This document shows positions 8,825 to 16,158 of a stretch of DNA of 64,000 nt, piece by piece. The position numbers and the translations under genes were made by a program. The stretch covers positions 62,001-126,000 of the forward strand of contig CAZUEX010000006.1 of assembly GCA_964619535.1 (NCBI GenBank). The letters run 5' to 3'. This stretch comes from Leptonema sp964619535 (GTDB lineage Bacteria; Spirochaetota; Leptospiria; Leptospirales; Leptonemataceae). Numbering within the stretch: position 1 is the first letter of the stretch; the number at the start of each line of letters is the position of its first letter. The notes under the pieces were generated by a model. It did not search any database, was not told where the DNA came from, and saw nothing but the letters and a program-made list of their open reading frames with translations.

Positions 8825-9863
8825 GGGGCATCACCTGGAAAGACAGTCGCTGACCGGCACGAAAGGGTATCAGTCTGTCCGGGCCCAGATCATAGCTTTC
8901 CGGTACGGTCCACTCCTGCCGGACAAGGCGTATCCTTTCTTCGGACGGTGCAAAGCCATAGAAACGAGCCCCATACTCGCAGAGGAAGGCTTCCAGCCTG
9001 TCCAGCTTACCGGCCTCATCAAAGATCTCTGCGTAGAGCTCGGTTGCTGCATGAGCGGTGTAGATACCGGCCGCTCCGCAGGCCGACTCTTTCCTGTTCT
9101 GTGCATGCGGGGCGCTGTCCGTTCCGGCAAAGAAGCAGGGTTTGCCCGAAAAGGCTGCTTCGCGCACCGCCTGGCGGTCTTCTTCCGTTTTCACGACAGG
9201 CAGACAGAAATGATGCGGCCTGAGGCCTCCCTGAAAAAGGTCGTTTCGCGTAAGAAGCATATGATGCACGGTAATGGTTGCTGCCGTATTGCGCTCATGC
9301 TTCTCTACGAATTCAACGCCCTCTTTCGAAGATACATGCTCCAGAACAAGAGGCAGCTCGGGGAAGCGTTCTCGCAAAGACCAGAGCTGTCGTTCAACAA
9401 AAACCCGTTCTCTGTCAAAGATATCGACCTGCCTGTCTGTAACCTCTCCATGAAGCAGCAAAGGCATGCCATGCTTCTGCATCGCCTCGAAGACAGGGAA
9501 AAAGGGGGTTAAATCGGCAACGCCCGATTCAGAGTTCGTTGTAGCACCGGCCGGATACAGCTTCACGGCCTTTATATAATCCGTTTGCATGGCTGCATCG
9601 ATTACCGAAGGCGTTATACGCTCGGTCAGATACAGAGGCATGACCGGGAAGAAGCGCTGCCTGACATCTGCCGGCAACACCTCGAGGATGCGGTTGCGAT
9701 ACTGTTGGGCTGCCTCGAGGGAATCCACAGGCGGACGCAGGTTCGGCATGGCAACCACCCGACCGAACTGCCTGGCGGCCTGCTGCACCGTAAGCTTCAG
9801 TGCAGCCCCATCTCGCAGATGGATATGCCAGTCATCGGGTTTACGTAGCAGAAGATCGCCCAT
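8817..9863 (-). CDS. pyrC: Dihydroorotase (class II, PyrC)
   Basis: 348 residues, the usual length of E. coli-type PyrC. It catalyses reversible ring closure of carbamoyl aspartate to dihydroorotate in pyrimidine synthesis. Metal ligands are all visible: HIHLRDG near residue 14, the carboxylated lysine in IKAVKLYP (about 100), LLLHGEV (about 137), VLEHVSSKEG (about 175) and the catalytic aspartate in AGTDSAPH (about 248). The enzyme should be active and zinc-dependent. First gene of a two-gene unit with the phosphoribosyltransferase; other pyr genes are not in the window. No strong Shine-Dalgarno precedes the ATG. Confidence 0.95.
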   Translation of the reverse strand: MGDLLLRKPDDWHIHLRDGAALKLTVQQAARQFGRVVAMPNLRPPVDSLEAAQQYRNRILEVLPADVRQRFFPVMPLYLTERITPSVIDAAMQTDYIKAVKLYPAGATTNSESGVADLTPFFPVFEAMQKHGMPLLLHGEVTDRQVDIFDRERVFVERQLWSLRERFPELPLVLEHVSSKEGVEFVEKHERNTAATITVHHMLLTRNDLFQGGLRPHHFCLPVVKTEEDRQAVREAAFSGKPCFFAGTDSAPHAQNRKESACGAAGIYTAHAATELYAEIFDEAGKLDRLEAFLCEYGARFYGFAPSEERIRLVRQEWTVPESYDLGPDRLIPFRAGQRLSFQVMPHE

Positions 9864-9922
9864 GCGTCAAACAGACAGGACAGACTGCGCTGTGAAGTGG
9901 AAATTCATGATACAGAACGGCC

Positions 9923-10570
9923 TTAGCCGTAATTCGAACGAAAGCGCTCCGGCTTCAAACCCAGAGAAAGCGCCACCTCCTGCAGGGCTTCTCCGAATTC
10001 CCTTGAGCCAATCCAGAACAGCGTAGCCTTTGAAAGATCGGGGGATGCCTGCTTCAGACGCTGTACGGCATTCAGCTTCTGCCCTTCCCTGTCATAGCAG
10101 CCAACAAAACGAAGACCTCTGTTCTGCCATTCCAGGATTTCCTCTTTGTAAGGAAGGTCTGCCTCTGTAAAGGCCCCATGCCAGAGCTGCAAAGATCCAG
10201 GCTGCCATCTTTCTGCGTAAACAAAACGAAGCAGGGAACGAAAGGGACCGAGTCCTGAACCCATAGAGAAAAGCAGTATGTCATCACCGGCCCCCGTACG
10301 ATCAAAGCCCGTCCCTTCCACCGATAGCAGATCAAACCGATCCCCCGGCTTTGCCTTGCAGAGAAGCGAAGCTGGATGTCCTTCATTCTTTAAGAGAAAG
10401 CTAACAGGCTCGCCTGGCATCGAGCTGAAGGCAAAGTAGGCCTTCTTTCCGTCTGCCTGCACGATGGCATACTGGCCTGGTTCGGTAAAGGCATCCAGGG
10501 TCTCTTGCATCTGCACATGATACAGAAGCTCTGTCTGCCGTTCTATCGATTGAATCGTAAGAGAGCTCAT
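9923..10570 (-). CDS. FAD/NAD-binding oxidoreductase (ferredoxin reductase-like)
   Basis: 215 residues. It has the two-domain plan of ferredoxin-NADP reductases. The N-terminal FAD barrel includes PGQYAIVQ and a KAYFAFSSMP segment in place of the usual RxYS motif. The C-terminal nucleotide domain has MGSGLGPFRSLLRFV (about 120) and IGSREFGEALQEVA. It should move electrons between NAD(P)H and an unknown acceptor. The size and layout resemble the small FNR-like subunits that act on membrane or ferredoxin partners. The start codon overlaps the stop of the upstream methyltransferase gene by four bases, indicating co-translation. Confidence 0.75.
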   Translation of the reverse strand: MSSLTIQSIERQTELLYHVQMQETLDAFTEPGQYAIVQADGKKAYFAFSSMPGEPVSFLLKNEGHPASLLCKAKPGDRFDLLSVEGTGFDRTGAGDDILLFSMGSGLGPFRSLLRFVYAERWQPGSLQLWHGAFTEADLPYKEEILEWQNRGLRFVGCYDREGQKLNAVQRLKQASPDLSKATLFWIGSREFGEALQEVALSLGLKPERFRSNYG

Positions 10571-11433
10571 GCGGAACCTCGCTTCGCCGTTTTTTTGCTC
10601 TTCCGTTTCGCGGTCTTTTTTCCGGTGCTTCTTCCGGTGCTTTGTTTCTTCGGCCTGGCAGGATGAGCAGGGCGCTGCGGACCTCCATAGAAGGGCGTTT
10701 CAAGAAAGTTCTCTTCTCCTTCAAGACAGGAAAGGAATGAGCCCTCCTTTTCGGTTCGCTGAAACAGTGCAAACAGCCCCCATGCCATTGACGGAAAGAG
10801 ACGGGCAAGTGGCCGGCTGATTGCCGGTGGAAAAGGATAGAAGTTGGATCCCCTTCTTTCAAGAAATCTAAAGTAGCCCCCTGTTTCGGTAAAGTGTTTC
10901 AAATCAGGTAAGGTAAACGAGCGAACATGGGCGCTTAAACTCTGCTGTGCTGTTGGATGCAATCCCACAAGAAGCAAAAGGCGGTTATGCAGGCTTGCCA
11001 GGTTAGGCACACCGATAATAAGACGTCCACCGGGCTTTAGAACACGGGCATATTCAGACATAATCCAGAAGATCTCTTTGGTATGCTCCAGTACCTGATT
11101 CGTGACGATCAGGTCCACGGCGGCATCCTCAAAAGGCAGGCGATCCCTTTCTATATCAAGATCAAAGGTCTCTATGCCAAGGGCACGGCATTCCTTTACA
11201 AAAGGCTCGTAGCCTTCAACGCCTGTCAGCCGCAGGGCCTGACCGGTGCCACCAAGTTCTTCGTAACGTCGACGAATGCCTACGAGATCATCGCCATGAC
11301 CGCAGCCTGTGTCAAAAACCACGCCCCCTCCGTTTTCCAGAAGATAGCGGGCTCCCCATTCTGCAATGATGTGCCGGCCATAGTTCAGGAACTCCGTTCC
11401 TTCTTTCATCTTCTTAAACAGAGAGCGTATCAT
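10567..11433 (-). CDS. Class I SAM-dependent methyltransferase with basic C-terminal tail
   Basis: 288 residues. The SAM-binding motif I is VVFDTGCGHGDDL (about 37-49), followed by an acidic LTGVEGYEPF strand and LIVTNQVLEHTKEIFWIMSEYARVLKPGGRLIIGVPN, which is the usual UbiE/methyltransferase-11 layout. The substrate is unknown. The last ~30 residues are Lys/Arg/Ser-rich repeats (KKQSTGRSTGKKTAKRKSKK), like histone-H1-type or nucleic-acid-binding tails; they may hold the enzyme to RNA, DNA or membrane. Overlaps the glycosylase gene upstream by 20 bases and the oxidoreductase downstream by 4, so the three genes form one unit. Confidence 0.8.
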   Translation of the reverse strand: MIRSLFKKMKEGTEFLNYGRHIIAEWGARYLLENGGGVVFDTGCGHGDDLVGIRRRYEELGGTGQALRLTGVEGYEPFVKECRALGIETFDLDIERDRLPFEDAAVDLIVTNQVLEHTKEIFWIMSEYARVLKPGGRLIIGVPNLASLHNRLLLLVGLHPTAQQSLSAHVRSFTLPDLKHFTETGGYFRFLERRGSNFYPFPPAISRPLARLFPSMAWGLFALFQRTEKEGSFLSCLEGEENFLETPFYGGPQRPAHPARPKKQSTGRSTGKKTAKRKSKKTAKRGSA

Positions 11434-12130
11434 ACCTGCACGATCGAAAGGGATGGTCCACCGTCAATCCCTTCGCCATATCCACCCGACCAAGGATGCA
11501 TTGCTGACAGTTCGGATTCCGTTTCTTGCAAATCGTGTTGCCATGACGAACGATCAGGGCGTGGAATTCGTTCAGATGAGCCGTTAGATCTGCAACGGCA
11601 TAGTGACGTCGGAACTCCGACTCAACAGCAAGACGGAAAGGCTCATACTTCAAAGGAACGTCGATCTGCAGGCGCTCGGCCAGACGGAAGCTGTAGGCAT
11701 CGACGACAAAGAAGGGCAGCTGTAATGCGTAGCAGAGGATGGAATCTGCCGTTTCCGGTCCGATGCCCTTTTGCTGTAACAGCAGAACCCGCAACTGATC
11801 AGGAGGGGCAGACCGGGCAAGCCTCTCGGCCGAAAAGTCGTATTGCGACAGCCAGCGCAAAAAGCCATGCAGTCGTGCCGCCTTCTGGTTGAAATATCCG
11901 GCCGACCGGATCAGCCCGGCCAGGTCGTCCTGTGGCAGTCTCAAAATCCGCTCCGGTTGAAGATCGGTGGCCTGCTTCAGCGACGATAGCGCCTTCTCGA
12001 CGTTCTTCCAGCTTGTGTTCTGCGTCAGAATGGCACCGATCATCACCTCAAGCGAGGATTCTGCCGGCCACCAGTGCGATGGACCCAGCTGATACAGGAG
12101 GCGCTCATAGACGGGAAGAAAAGCAAACAC
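11414..12130 (-). CDS. EndoIII-superfamily DNA glycosylase (MagIII-like)
   Basis: 238 residues from the GTG at 12130; a TTG at 12199 would add 23 residues but overlaps the divergent gene. The HhH-GPD fold is shown by SLEVMIGAILTQNT, the hairpin KGIGPETADSILCYAL and the catalytic aspartate D144 in FVVDAYSFR. The EndoIII lysine of the hairpin is replaced by E126, so beta-lyase activity is unlikely; this pattern fits the monofunctional 3-methyladenine glycosylase MagIII. Of the four iron-sulfur cysteines C-x6-C-x2-C-x5-C, three remain (C201, C208, C211) and the fourth position is D217. It would excise alkylated bases for repair. First gene of a minus-strand trio. Confidence 0.75.
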   Translation of the reverse strand: MFAFLPVYERLLYQLGPSHWWPAESSLEVMIGAILTQNTSWKNVEKALSSLKQATDLQPERILRLPQDDLAGLIRSAGYFNQKAARLHGFLRWLSQYDFSAERLARSAPPDQLRVLLLQQKGIGPETADSILCYALQLPFFVVDAYSFRLAERLQIDVPLKYEPFRLAVESEFRRHYAVADLTAHLNEFHALIVRHGNTICKKRNPNCQQCILGRVDMAKGLTVDHPFRSCRYDTLSV

Positions 12131-12186
12131 GGCCCTTCTTTTCCCTGTTACGGTTTTTGGGAAGAATTTCCCGCTCAGCTGCCGAT

Positions 12187-12390
12187 ATGATAAATGCAAT
12201 GGACCGGATACGCGAAAAATGGCACCGGCTGCTGGAGGCTCGTGAACACCTGATTCAGGTCTGTGACGAGGTGGATCAGAATTTGCACAAAAATAGGCTT
12301 GTTCGCAGGCACTGGAACGAAAAAACGTCGGAGTGGATGGAGCGCTTTAAGAAGACTCCTCCACAGGAACCCTATGAGCGCTCCTCGTGA
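12187..12390 (+). CDS. Small charged helical protein, unknown
   Basis: 67 residues from ATG 12187 (or 63 from ATG 12199). It is rich in Arg, Lys, Glu and Trp with a heptad-like pattern (IREKWHRLLEAREHLIQVCDEVDQNL), so probably an alpha-helical or coiled-coil peptide. I do not recognise a family. It overlaps the start of the STAS gene by 17 bases, which supports its being translated and co-expressed with it. Its 5' end is close to the start of the divergent glycosylase gene. Confidence 0.5.
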   Translation: MINAMDRIREKWHRLLEAREHLIQVCDEVDQNLHKNRLVRRHWNEKTSEWMERFKKTPPQEPYERSS

Positions 12391-12739
12391 ACATCGAACC
12401 GAACGCCTGCATATTCTGCTTGAAGAAGGTTTGTGGTTTATTCAACCCCGGACCCGGCTGGATCTTACGTTTTCGGATGAGTTCCTGAAAGAGGTTTCGC
12501 GTTTCCTTGCCGAACAGCCCTCCGATGCCATCTGCGACCTTTCACAGGTGCCCTATATGTCATCGTCAGGCGTTAAGGCCCTTCTGAACATTCAGCAATT
12601 TCTGAAGGTCCATCGCTTTCAGCTCGTCCTCTACAATCTGACGTCCGAGGTACAGAAGCTGGTAGAGCTATCCGAGCTGATTCACGTCTTCACGATCGTC
12701 AAGGACCGGGAATCAGCCCTGAAACAGCTGGGCATGTAA
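12374..12739 (+). CDS. STAS-domain protein (anti-sigma factor antagonist-like)
   Basis: 121 residues from the ATG at 12374, where the STAS similarity begins. The core DAICDLSQVPYMSSSGVKALLNIQQFL carries the conserved serine (63-65) that SpoIIAA-type proteins have phosphorylated by their partner kinase, followed by LVLYNLTSEVQKLVELSELIHVF, the usual ending. Such proteins bind anti-sigma factors or serve in stressosome and other partner-switching signalling. No cognate kinase or phosphatase is in the window, so the partner is unknown. It overlaps the small upstream ORF and is followed 65 bases later by the J-domain gene. Confidence 0.8.
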   Translation: MSAPREHRTERLHILLEEGLWFIQPRTRLDLTFSDEFLKEVSRFLAEQPSDAICDLSQVPYMSSSGVKALLNIQQFLKVHRFQLVLYNLTSEVQKLVELSELIHVFTIVKDRESALKQLGM

Positions 12740-12804
12740 CCTGCCTTCGGTCTCTTTGAAAAAGGATTAAGCGTCGTCGTATTCTGCCGATCCCATGAAT
12801 ACGC

Positions 12805-13383
12805 ATGGATCGCCAGGCTTTGCGCACATTCGGATTCGATACCCTTCCCGATGCAGAAGGACTGCAAAAGAGGTATCGTGAGCTGCTTTTCGCTCACCAT
12901 CCGGACCGCACCTCGGATTCCTCTGTCCGGGCAGCGCGTAAAACGGCAGAGATTGTAGCTGCTTACAGAAAGCTCCAGCAACAGCTTCGTGATCGCGCAG
13001 GACGGATTCTACCCGATGAGCAGATCTTCCAGCTGATCGAATCGGAACCGTATCGCCTTGCCCTGCCCATTCAGAGCGTCATAGGCTTCGTGCGGGTTCA
13101 GGAAACGGAGATAAAAAGCCATTTTTTTTCGGCCATTGCGCACTACCAGGGCCGGTCCTATATCATCTACTCTCCACGAGGAGGAAACGTATCGGCTGCT
13201 CGATGCAGTGGCTGGCTGCTGCTTCTCAGTGGCTCGAGGCGAAGTGCAGTGCTTTTTACAAAGAAGCCAGACCGTATCCGTTTTTCTTCCCTGACAGAGG
13301 GAATGCTGCTCGGCGGCAATCAGGGAACGACCTTTGTTCTGGCTGGACAGCAGTACAGGATCCCTGCAAGTGTGACGCCATGA
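12805..13383 (+). CDS. J-domain protein with unrecognised C-terminal domain
   Basis: 192 residues. Residues 1-70 are a J-domain: helix II is GLQKRYRELLFAHHPDRTS with HPD at 32-34, and helix III is RAARKTAEIVAAYRKLQQQL. The HPD loop implies stimulation of DnaK ATPase. The remainder (about 80-192) is beta-rich (YRLALPIQSVIGFVRVQETE, GRSYIIYSPRGG, RSAVLFTKKPDRIRF) and I do not recognise it; it lacks the Gly/Phe and zinc regions of DnaJ, so it is probably a specialised co-chaperone whose C-terminal part selects the client. Its stop overlaps the methyltransferase start (ATGA), so the pair is coupled. Confidence 0.75.
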   Translation: MDRQALRTFGFDTLPDAEGLQKRYRELLFAHHPDRTSDSSVRAARKTAEIVAAYRKLQQQLRDRAGRILPDEQIFQLIESEPYRLALPIQSVIGFVRVQETEIKSHFFSAIAHYQGRSYIIYSPRGGNVSAARCSGWLLLLSGSRRSAVLFTKKPDRIRFSSLTEGMLLGGNQGTTFVLAGQQYRIPASVTP

Positions 13384-14204
13384 GCTTCTACTGCTCACAT
13401 ACCGGGAAGCCCCTGAAAAAGCGCCGCCGCACCGGTGAGGCCTTTGCCTGGTCCGATGAAGGCCTTCTCTATTCCCTGTATGCCTATCCACTGTCCTACG
13501 AAGAAGATTACTTCCTCAGCAACTATGAACGCACCTACGGGAAAAGCTACGAAGCCGATGAAGAAAACCTGCGTCAACTGAGCCGACGACGTCTGGCATA
13601 TCTACACAAGAACAGGAATCATACAAAAGGCGCCCGCCTCCTGGAGATTGGCTGTGCAACCGGTTTCTTTCTGGATGAGGCCCGTGCAGCCGGGTACGAC
13701 GTAACGGGCATTGAAATCTCTTCCTGGGCATGTGATCTTGCGAGGAAAAAAGGCCTTCGCGTCATTCGTTCCTCGTTTCTCGAGCCCACCATGGAAGCCG
13801 AGACCATGCTACAGCGCGAACGATTTGATGTCGTGGCCGCCTTCTACGTGATCGAGCATTTTGCCGATCAGCGGAAGGTCTTTGAAACCATCTCCTCGTT
13901 GTTGAAGCCCGGGGGACTCTTTCTCTGTGCCATGCCCTCCATTTATGGCCCGCTGTTTGACTATCATTTTGCAAAATGGGAGGAGACGCATCCCGCCGAC
14001 CATTACGTCGACTACAGTCCTCACTCGATGAAACGCATCCTTCCCCTGTATCATATGCGAGCACTGCGCTTCTATCCGGCCTCGTACCATCAAGAACGTG
14101 CGGGAGGCCTTCTGAAACGTTTACCGGACCGGCTTTACAGACGATATGCCAACCTCATGGCCTACGGCGATACAATGGAATTCGTAGCACTGAAGTATGC
14201 CTGA
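13380..14204 (+). CDS. Class I SAM-dependent methyltransferase
   Basis: 274 residues from the ATG at 13380, which overlaps the J-domain gene's stop. SAM motif I is ARLLEIGCATGFFLDEARAAG (about residue 84), then VTGIEISSWACDLARKKG and FDVVAAFYVIEHFADQRKVFETISSLLKPGGLF. The N-terminal 80 residues (CSHTGKPLKKRRRTG and an aromatic-rich stretch) resemble the head region of sugar- or lipid-modifying methyltransferases in which a cysteine cluster is partly lost. The C-terminal part mentions no known substrate signature. Function unknown beyond SAM-dependent methyl transfer. Tail-to-tail with hisD with 17 bases between. Confidence 0.8.
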   Translation: MSFYCSHTGKPLKKRRRTGEAFAWSDEGLLYSLYAYPLSYEEDYFLSNYERTYGKSYEADEENLRQLSRRRLAYLHKNRNHTKGARLLEIGCATGFFLDEARAAGYDVTGIEISSWACDLARKKGLRVIRSSFLEPTMEAETMLQRERFDVVAAFYVIEHFADQRKVFETISSLLKPGGLFLCAMPSIYGPLFDYHFAKWEETHPADHYVDYSPHSMKRILPLYHMRALRFYPASYHQERAGGLLKRLPDRLYRRYANLMAYGDTMEFVALKYA

Positions 14205-14221
14205 GGGCTCAGGCAAACCGC

Positions 14222-15547
14222 TCAGGACTGAGCCGGATTTCTCGCTTTCTCGCCCTGGAAGCGCACCTCAACGGAATGGCCATGCTCCTGATCAAGGCCT
14301 TCCACCTTGCTCATGATGCGAATGGGCTCCAGGGCCCTGCGCAGGCTTTCCCGGGTGGGATGCTGATAGGTAATCCTCTTCATAAAGGTATCAACCCCTA
14401 CACCGGAAAACATGCGGGCAGCCCCACCCGTAGGCAGGATGTGATTGGTACCGCTAAAGTAATCGCCCAGTGCTACAGGGGCATAATGTCCAAGAAAGAC
14501 ACTGCCCGCCGCTGTGATCTTCGCAAGATCACGTGCAGGGTTCTCGGTGGCAATCTCCAGGTGTTCCGGGCCGTAATCATTCGAGAAGGCAATGGCCTCG
14601 GCAAGGTCTTCAAAGACGATGGCAAAGGAATGCTCGCGGATGCTCTTTTCTTTCATCTCACGACGTTCGGGCCTTTCTTCCAATCCCCTTTCGATCTCTT
14701 CGGCGACGCGCTCGGCAAGAACCATGCTGTCGGTAAGCAGAATACAGGGGCTGTCTTCGCCATGTTCTGCCTGGGAAAGTAGATCCGCTGCCACAAAGGC
14801 TGGCCTTGCCGTATTATCTGCAATGACGATCACCTCTGATGGGCCGGCGGGCTGGTCGATTCTCACCGTGCCCGTTGCCGCAAGCAGGTTTTTCGCAGCC
14901 GTAACGTAGCGATTGCCTGGCCCGATGATCAGCTCGGCCGGAGGGGTAAGCAGGCCATGATAGGCGGCAGCAATACCATGGGCACCACCTGCTTTCAGCA
15001 CAGCGTTTGCACCGGCAAGCTGCGCGCAGTACAGCACAGCCGGATGGATCTTTCCGTCAGGCCCTGGCGGTGTCAGAAGCGTAATATGGGACACCCCCGC
15101 AATACGTGCCGGCAACACGCCCATCAGAACCGATGATGGATAGAAGGCCTTCCCACCGGGAACATAGACGGCCACGCGCTCTACCGGACGGTAGATATAC
15201 CCAAGGGTGGAGGCACAAACCGTTGTCTTTTGGTCTTCAAGAACGCTGCGTTGAAAGGTATGAAAGCTCTTGATATTCTGACAGGCCGCCTGGAAGGCCT
15301 GCTTTACCTCATCAGAAAGTGCCAGCTCGGCCTCTTCGAACTCTTCTGGAGTGACAAGGAAAGGATCAGGCACGACGCCATCCAGCCGGGCAGAAATCCT
15401 GCTCAGAGCTGCCAGACCATCGGATGCGATTTCATCGAGAATGCCCCGGGCCACTTCCACCGCCTGCAGGTCCTCAGCGGAGCTTCGCTGAAGCAGACGC
15501 GCACGCAGCTCAGGCGTCAGTTCAGAGCTTGCATAGATTTTCAGCAT
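14222..15547 (-). CDS. hisD: Histidinol dehydrogenase
   Basis: 441 residues from the ATG at 15547, the usual length. Catalyses the two NAD-dependent oxidations from L-histidinol to L-histidine, the last step of the pathway. The zinc and catalytic residues are visible: SQAEHGEDS (Gln and His zinc ligands), SNDYGPEHLEI (the Glu-His catalytic pair), GDYFSGTNHILPTGGAARMFSG and the C-terminal HGHSVEVRF region. It is isolated from other his genes here. The start is 37 bases downstream of the tRNA-Val gene on the same strand, so both may be read from the same transcript. Confidence 0.95.
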   Translation of the reverse strand: MLKIYASSELTPELRARLLQRSSAEDLQAVEVARGILDEIASDGLAALSRISARLDGVVPDPFLVTPEEFEEAELALSDEVKQAFQAACQNIKSFHTFQRSVLEDQKTTVCASTLGYIYRPVERVAVYVPGGKAFYPSSVLMGVLPARIAGVSHITLLTPPGPDGKIHPAVLYCAQLAGANAVLKAGGAHGIAAAYHGLLTPPAELIIGPGNRYVTAAKNLLAATGTVRIDQPAGPSEVIVIADNTARPAFVAADLLSQAEHGEDSPCILLTDSMVLAERVAEEIERGLEERPERREMKEKSIREHSFAIVFEDLAEAIAFSNDYGPEHLEIATENPARDLAKITAAGSVFLGHYAPVALGDYFSGTNHILPTGGAARMFSGVGVDTFMKRITYQHPTRESLRRALEPIRIMSKVEGLDQEHGHSVEVRFQGEKARNPAQS

Positions 15548-15583
15548 GGTTTTCTCTGCGACCAAGGAGAGAGAAGAGGGATA

Positions 15584-15656
<73 letters not shown>

Positions 15657-15671
15657 GTTTTAAGATTACAA

Positions 15672-15950
15672 TCAGGCCGTCTGGCCTTTTTCAGCTTTGT
15701 TCAGGAACAGGGCCATGCGGCTCTTCTTGCGGTCTGCCTGGCGATGGTGGATCAGATTACGCTTGCCTGCACGATCCAGATAGGTCGTATAAACCCGGAA
15801 GGTTTCACGTGCTTCGTCAAGCTTCTTCTCTTCAACAAGCTTCAGGATCTTCTTTTGCAGAGTGCGCAGACGCGTCTTCTGAGGGCGGTTCAGTTCCCGA
15901 CGCCTTGCGATTCTGCGAGAATCCTTTTTTGATGACTTGATATTCGCCAC
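15672..15950 (-). CDS. rpsT: Ribosomal protein S20
   Basis: 92 residues, very basic; MANIKSSKKDSRRIARRRELNRPQK and the C-terminal NLIHHRQADRKKSRM are diagnostic of S20, which binds 16S rRNA in the 30S body. The start codon is GTG (15950), preceded by AGGAG at good spacing. In E. coli rpsT also uses a non-AUG start (UUG) and is autogenously controlled. Here the Shine-Dalgarno is embedded in possible hairpins (see the leader entry). It lies 15 bases upstream of the tRNA-Val gene. Confidence 0.95.
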   Translation of the reverse strand: MANIKSSKKDSRRIARRRELNRPQKTRLRTLQKKILKLVEEKKLDEARETFRVYTTYLDRAGKRNLIHHRQADRKKSRMALFLNKAEKGQTA

Positions 15951-15954
15951 AACA

Positions 15955-15997
15955 GACTCCTGTAAGGAGACAGGAATTCAACAACAGGATTCCTGTC
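15955..15997 (-). promoter_or_regulatory. rpsT: Structured rpsT leader with mutually exclusive pairings at the Shine-Dalgarno
   Basis: Reading the minus strand, GACAGGAAT and ATTCCTGTC (15997-15989 and 15977-15969) form a perfect 9 bp stem with an 11-base loop. Immediately after, CTCCT-TAC-AGGAG would sequester the Shine-Dalgarno. The second arm of the first stem (TCCTGT) can instead pair with the Shine-Dalgarno region (ACAGGA). ACAGGA and TCCTGT each occur twice, so alternative folds are possible. This suits autogenous control by S20, but that is inference. Confidence 0.5.
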
Positions 15998-16099
15998 AAC
16001 GCACTTTTGGCCTTGAAAACGATTCAGAAGGCTTTTTTGTCACAGGCATGGAGGTGGAGATTTTTAATTGACGGACAGAAGCCCGGTTTATTACGTGTG

Positions 16100-16121
16100 T
16101 ATACCCCCTACCCGTATAGGG
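16100..16121. promoter_or_regulatory. Palindrome before the TolC/RND operon, CsoR-family-like
   Basis: TATACCCCCTACCCGTATA is an inverted repeat (TATAC/GTATA), overlapped by a second one, CCCTA...TAGGG (16106-16121). It begins with TATACCCCCT, also found in the palindrome before the HiPIP gene at 32.5 kb. A/T-flanked C-tracts with G-tracts resemble operators of CsoR/RcnR-type repressors; the regulator is not in the window. A TTGACG at 16068-16073 may be a -35 element, but no good -10 is at the right distance. Confidence 0.35.
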
Positions 16122-16158
16122 CAGAGTCTGGAAAACAGCCAACAGGAAGTGCACGATT

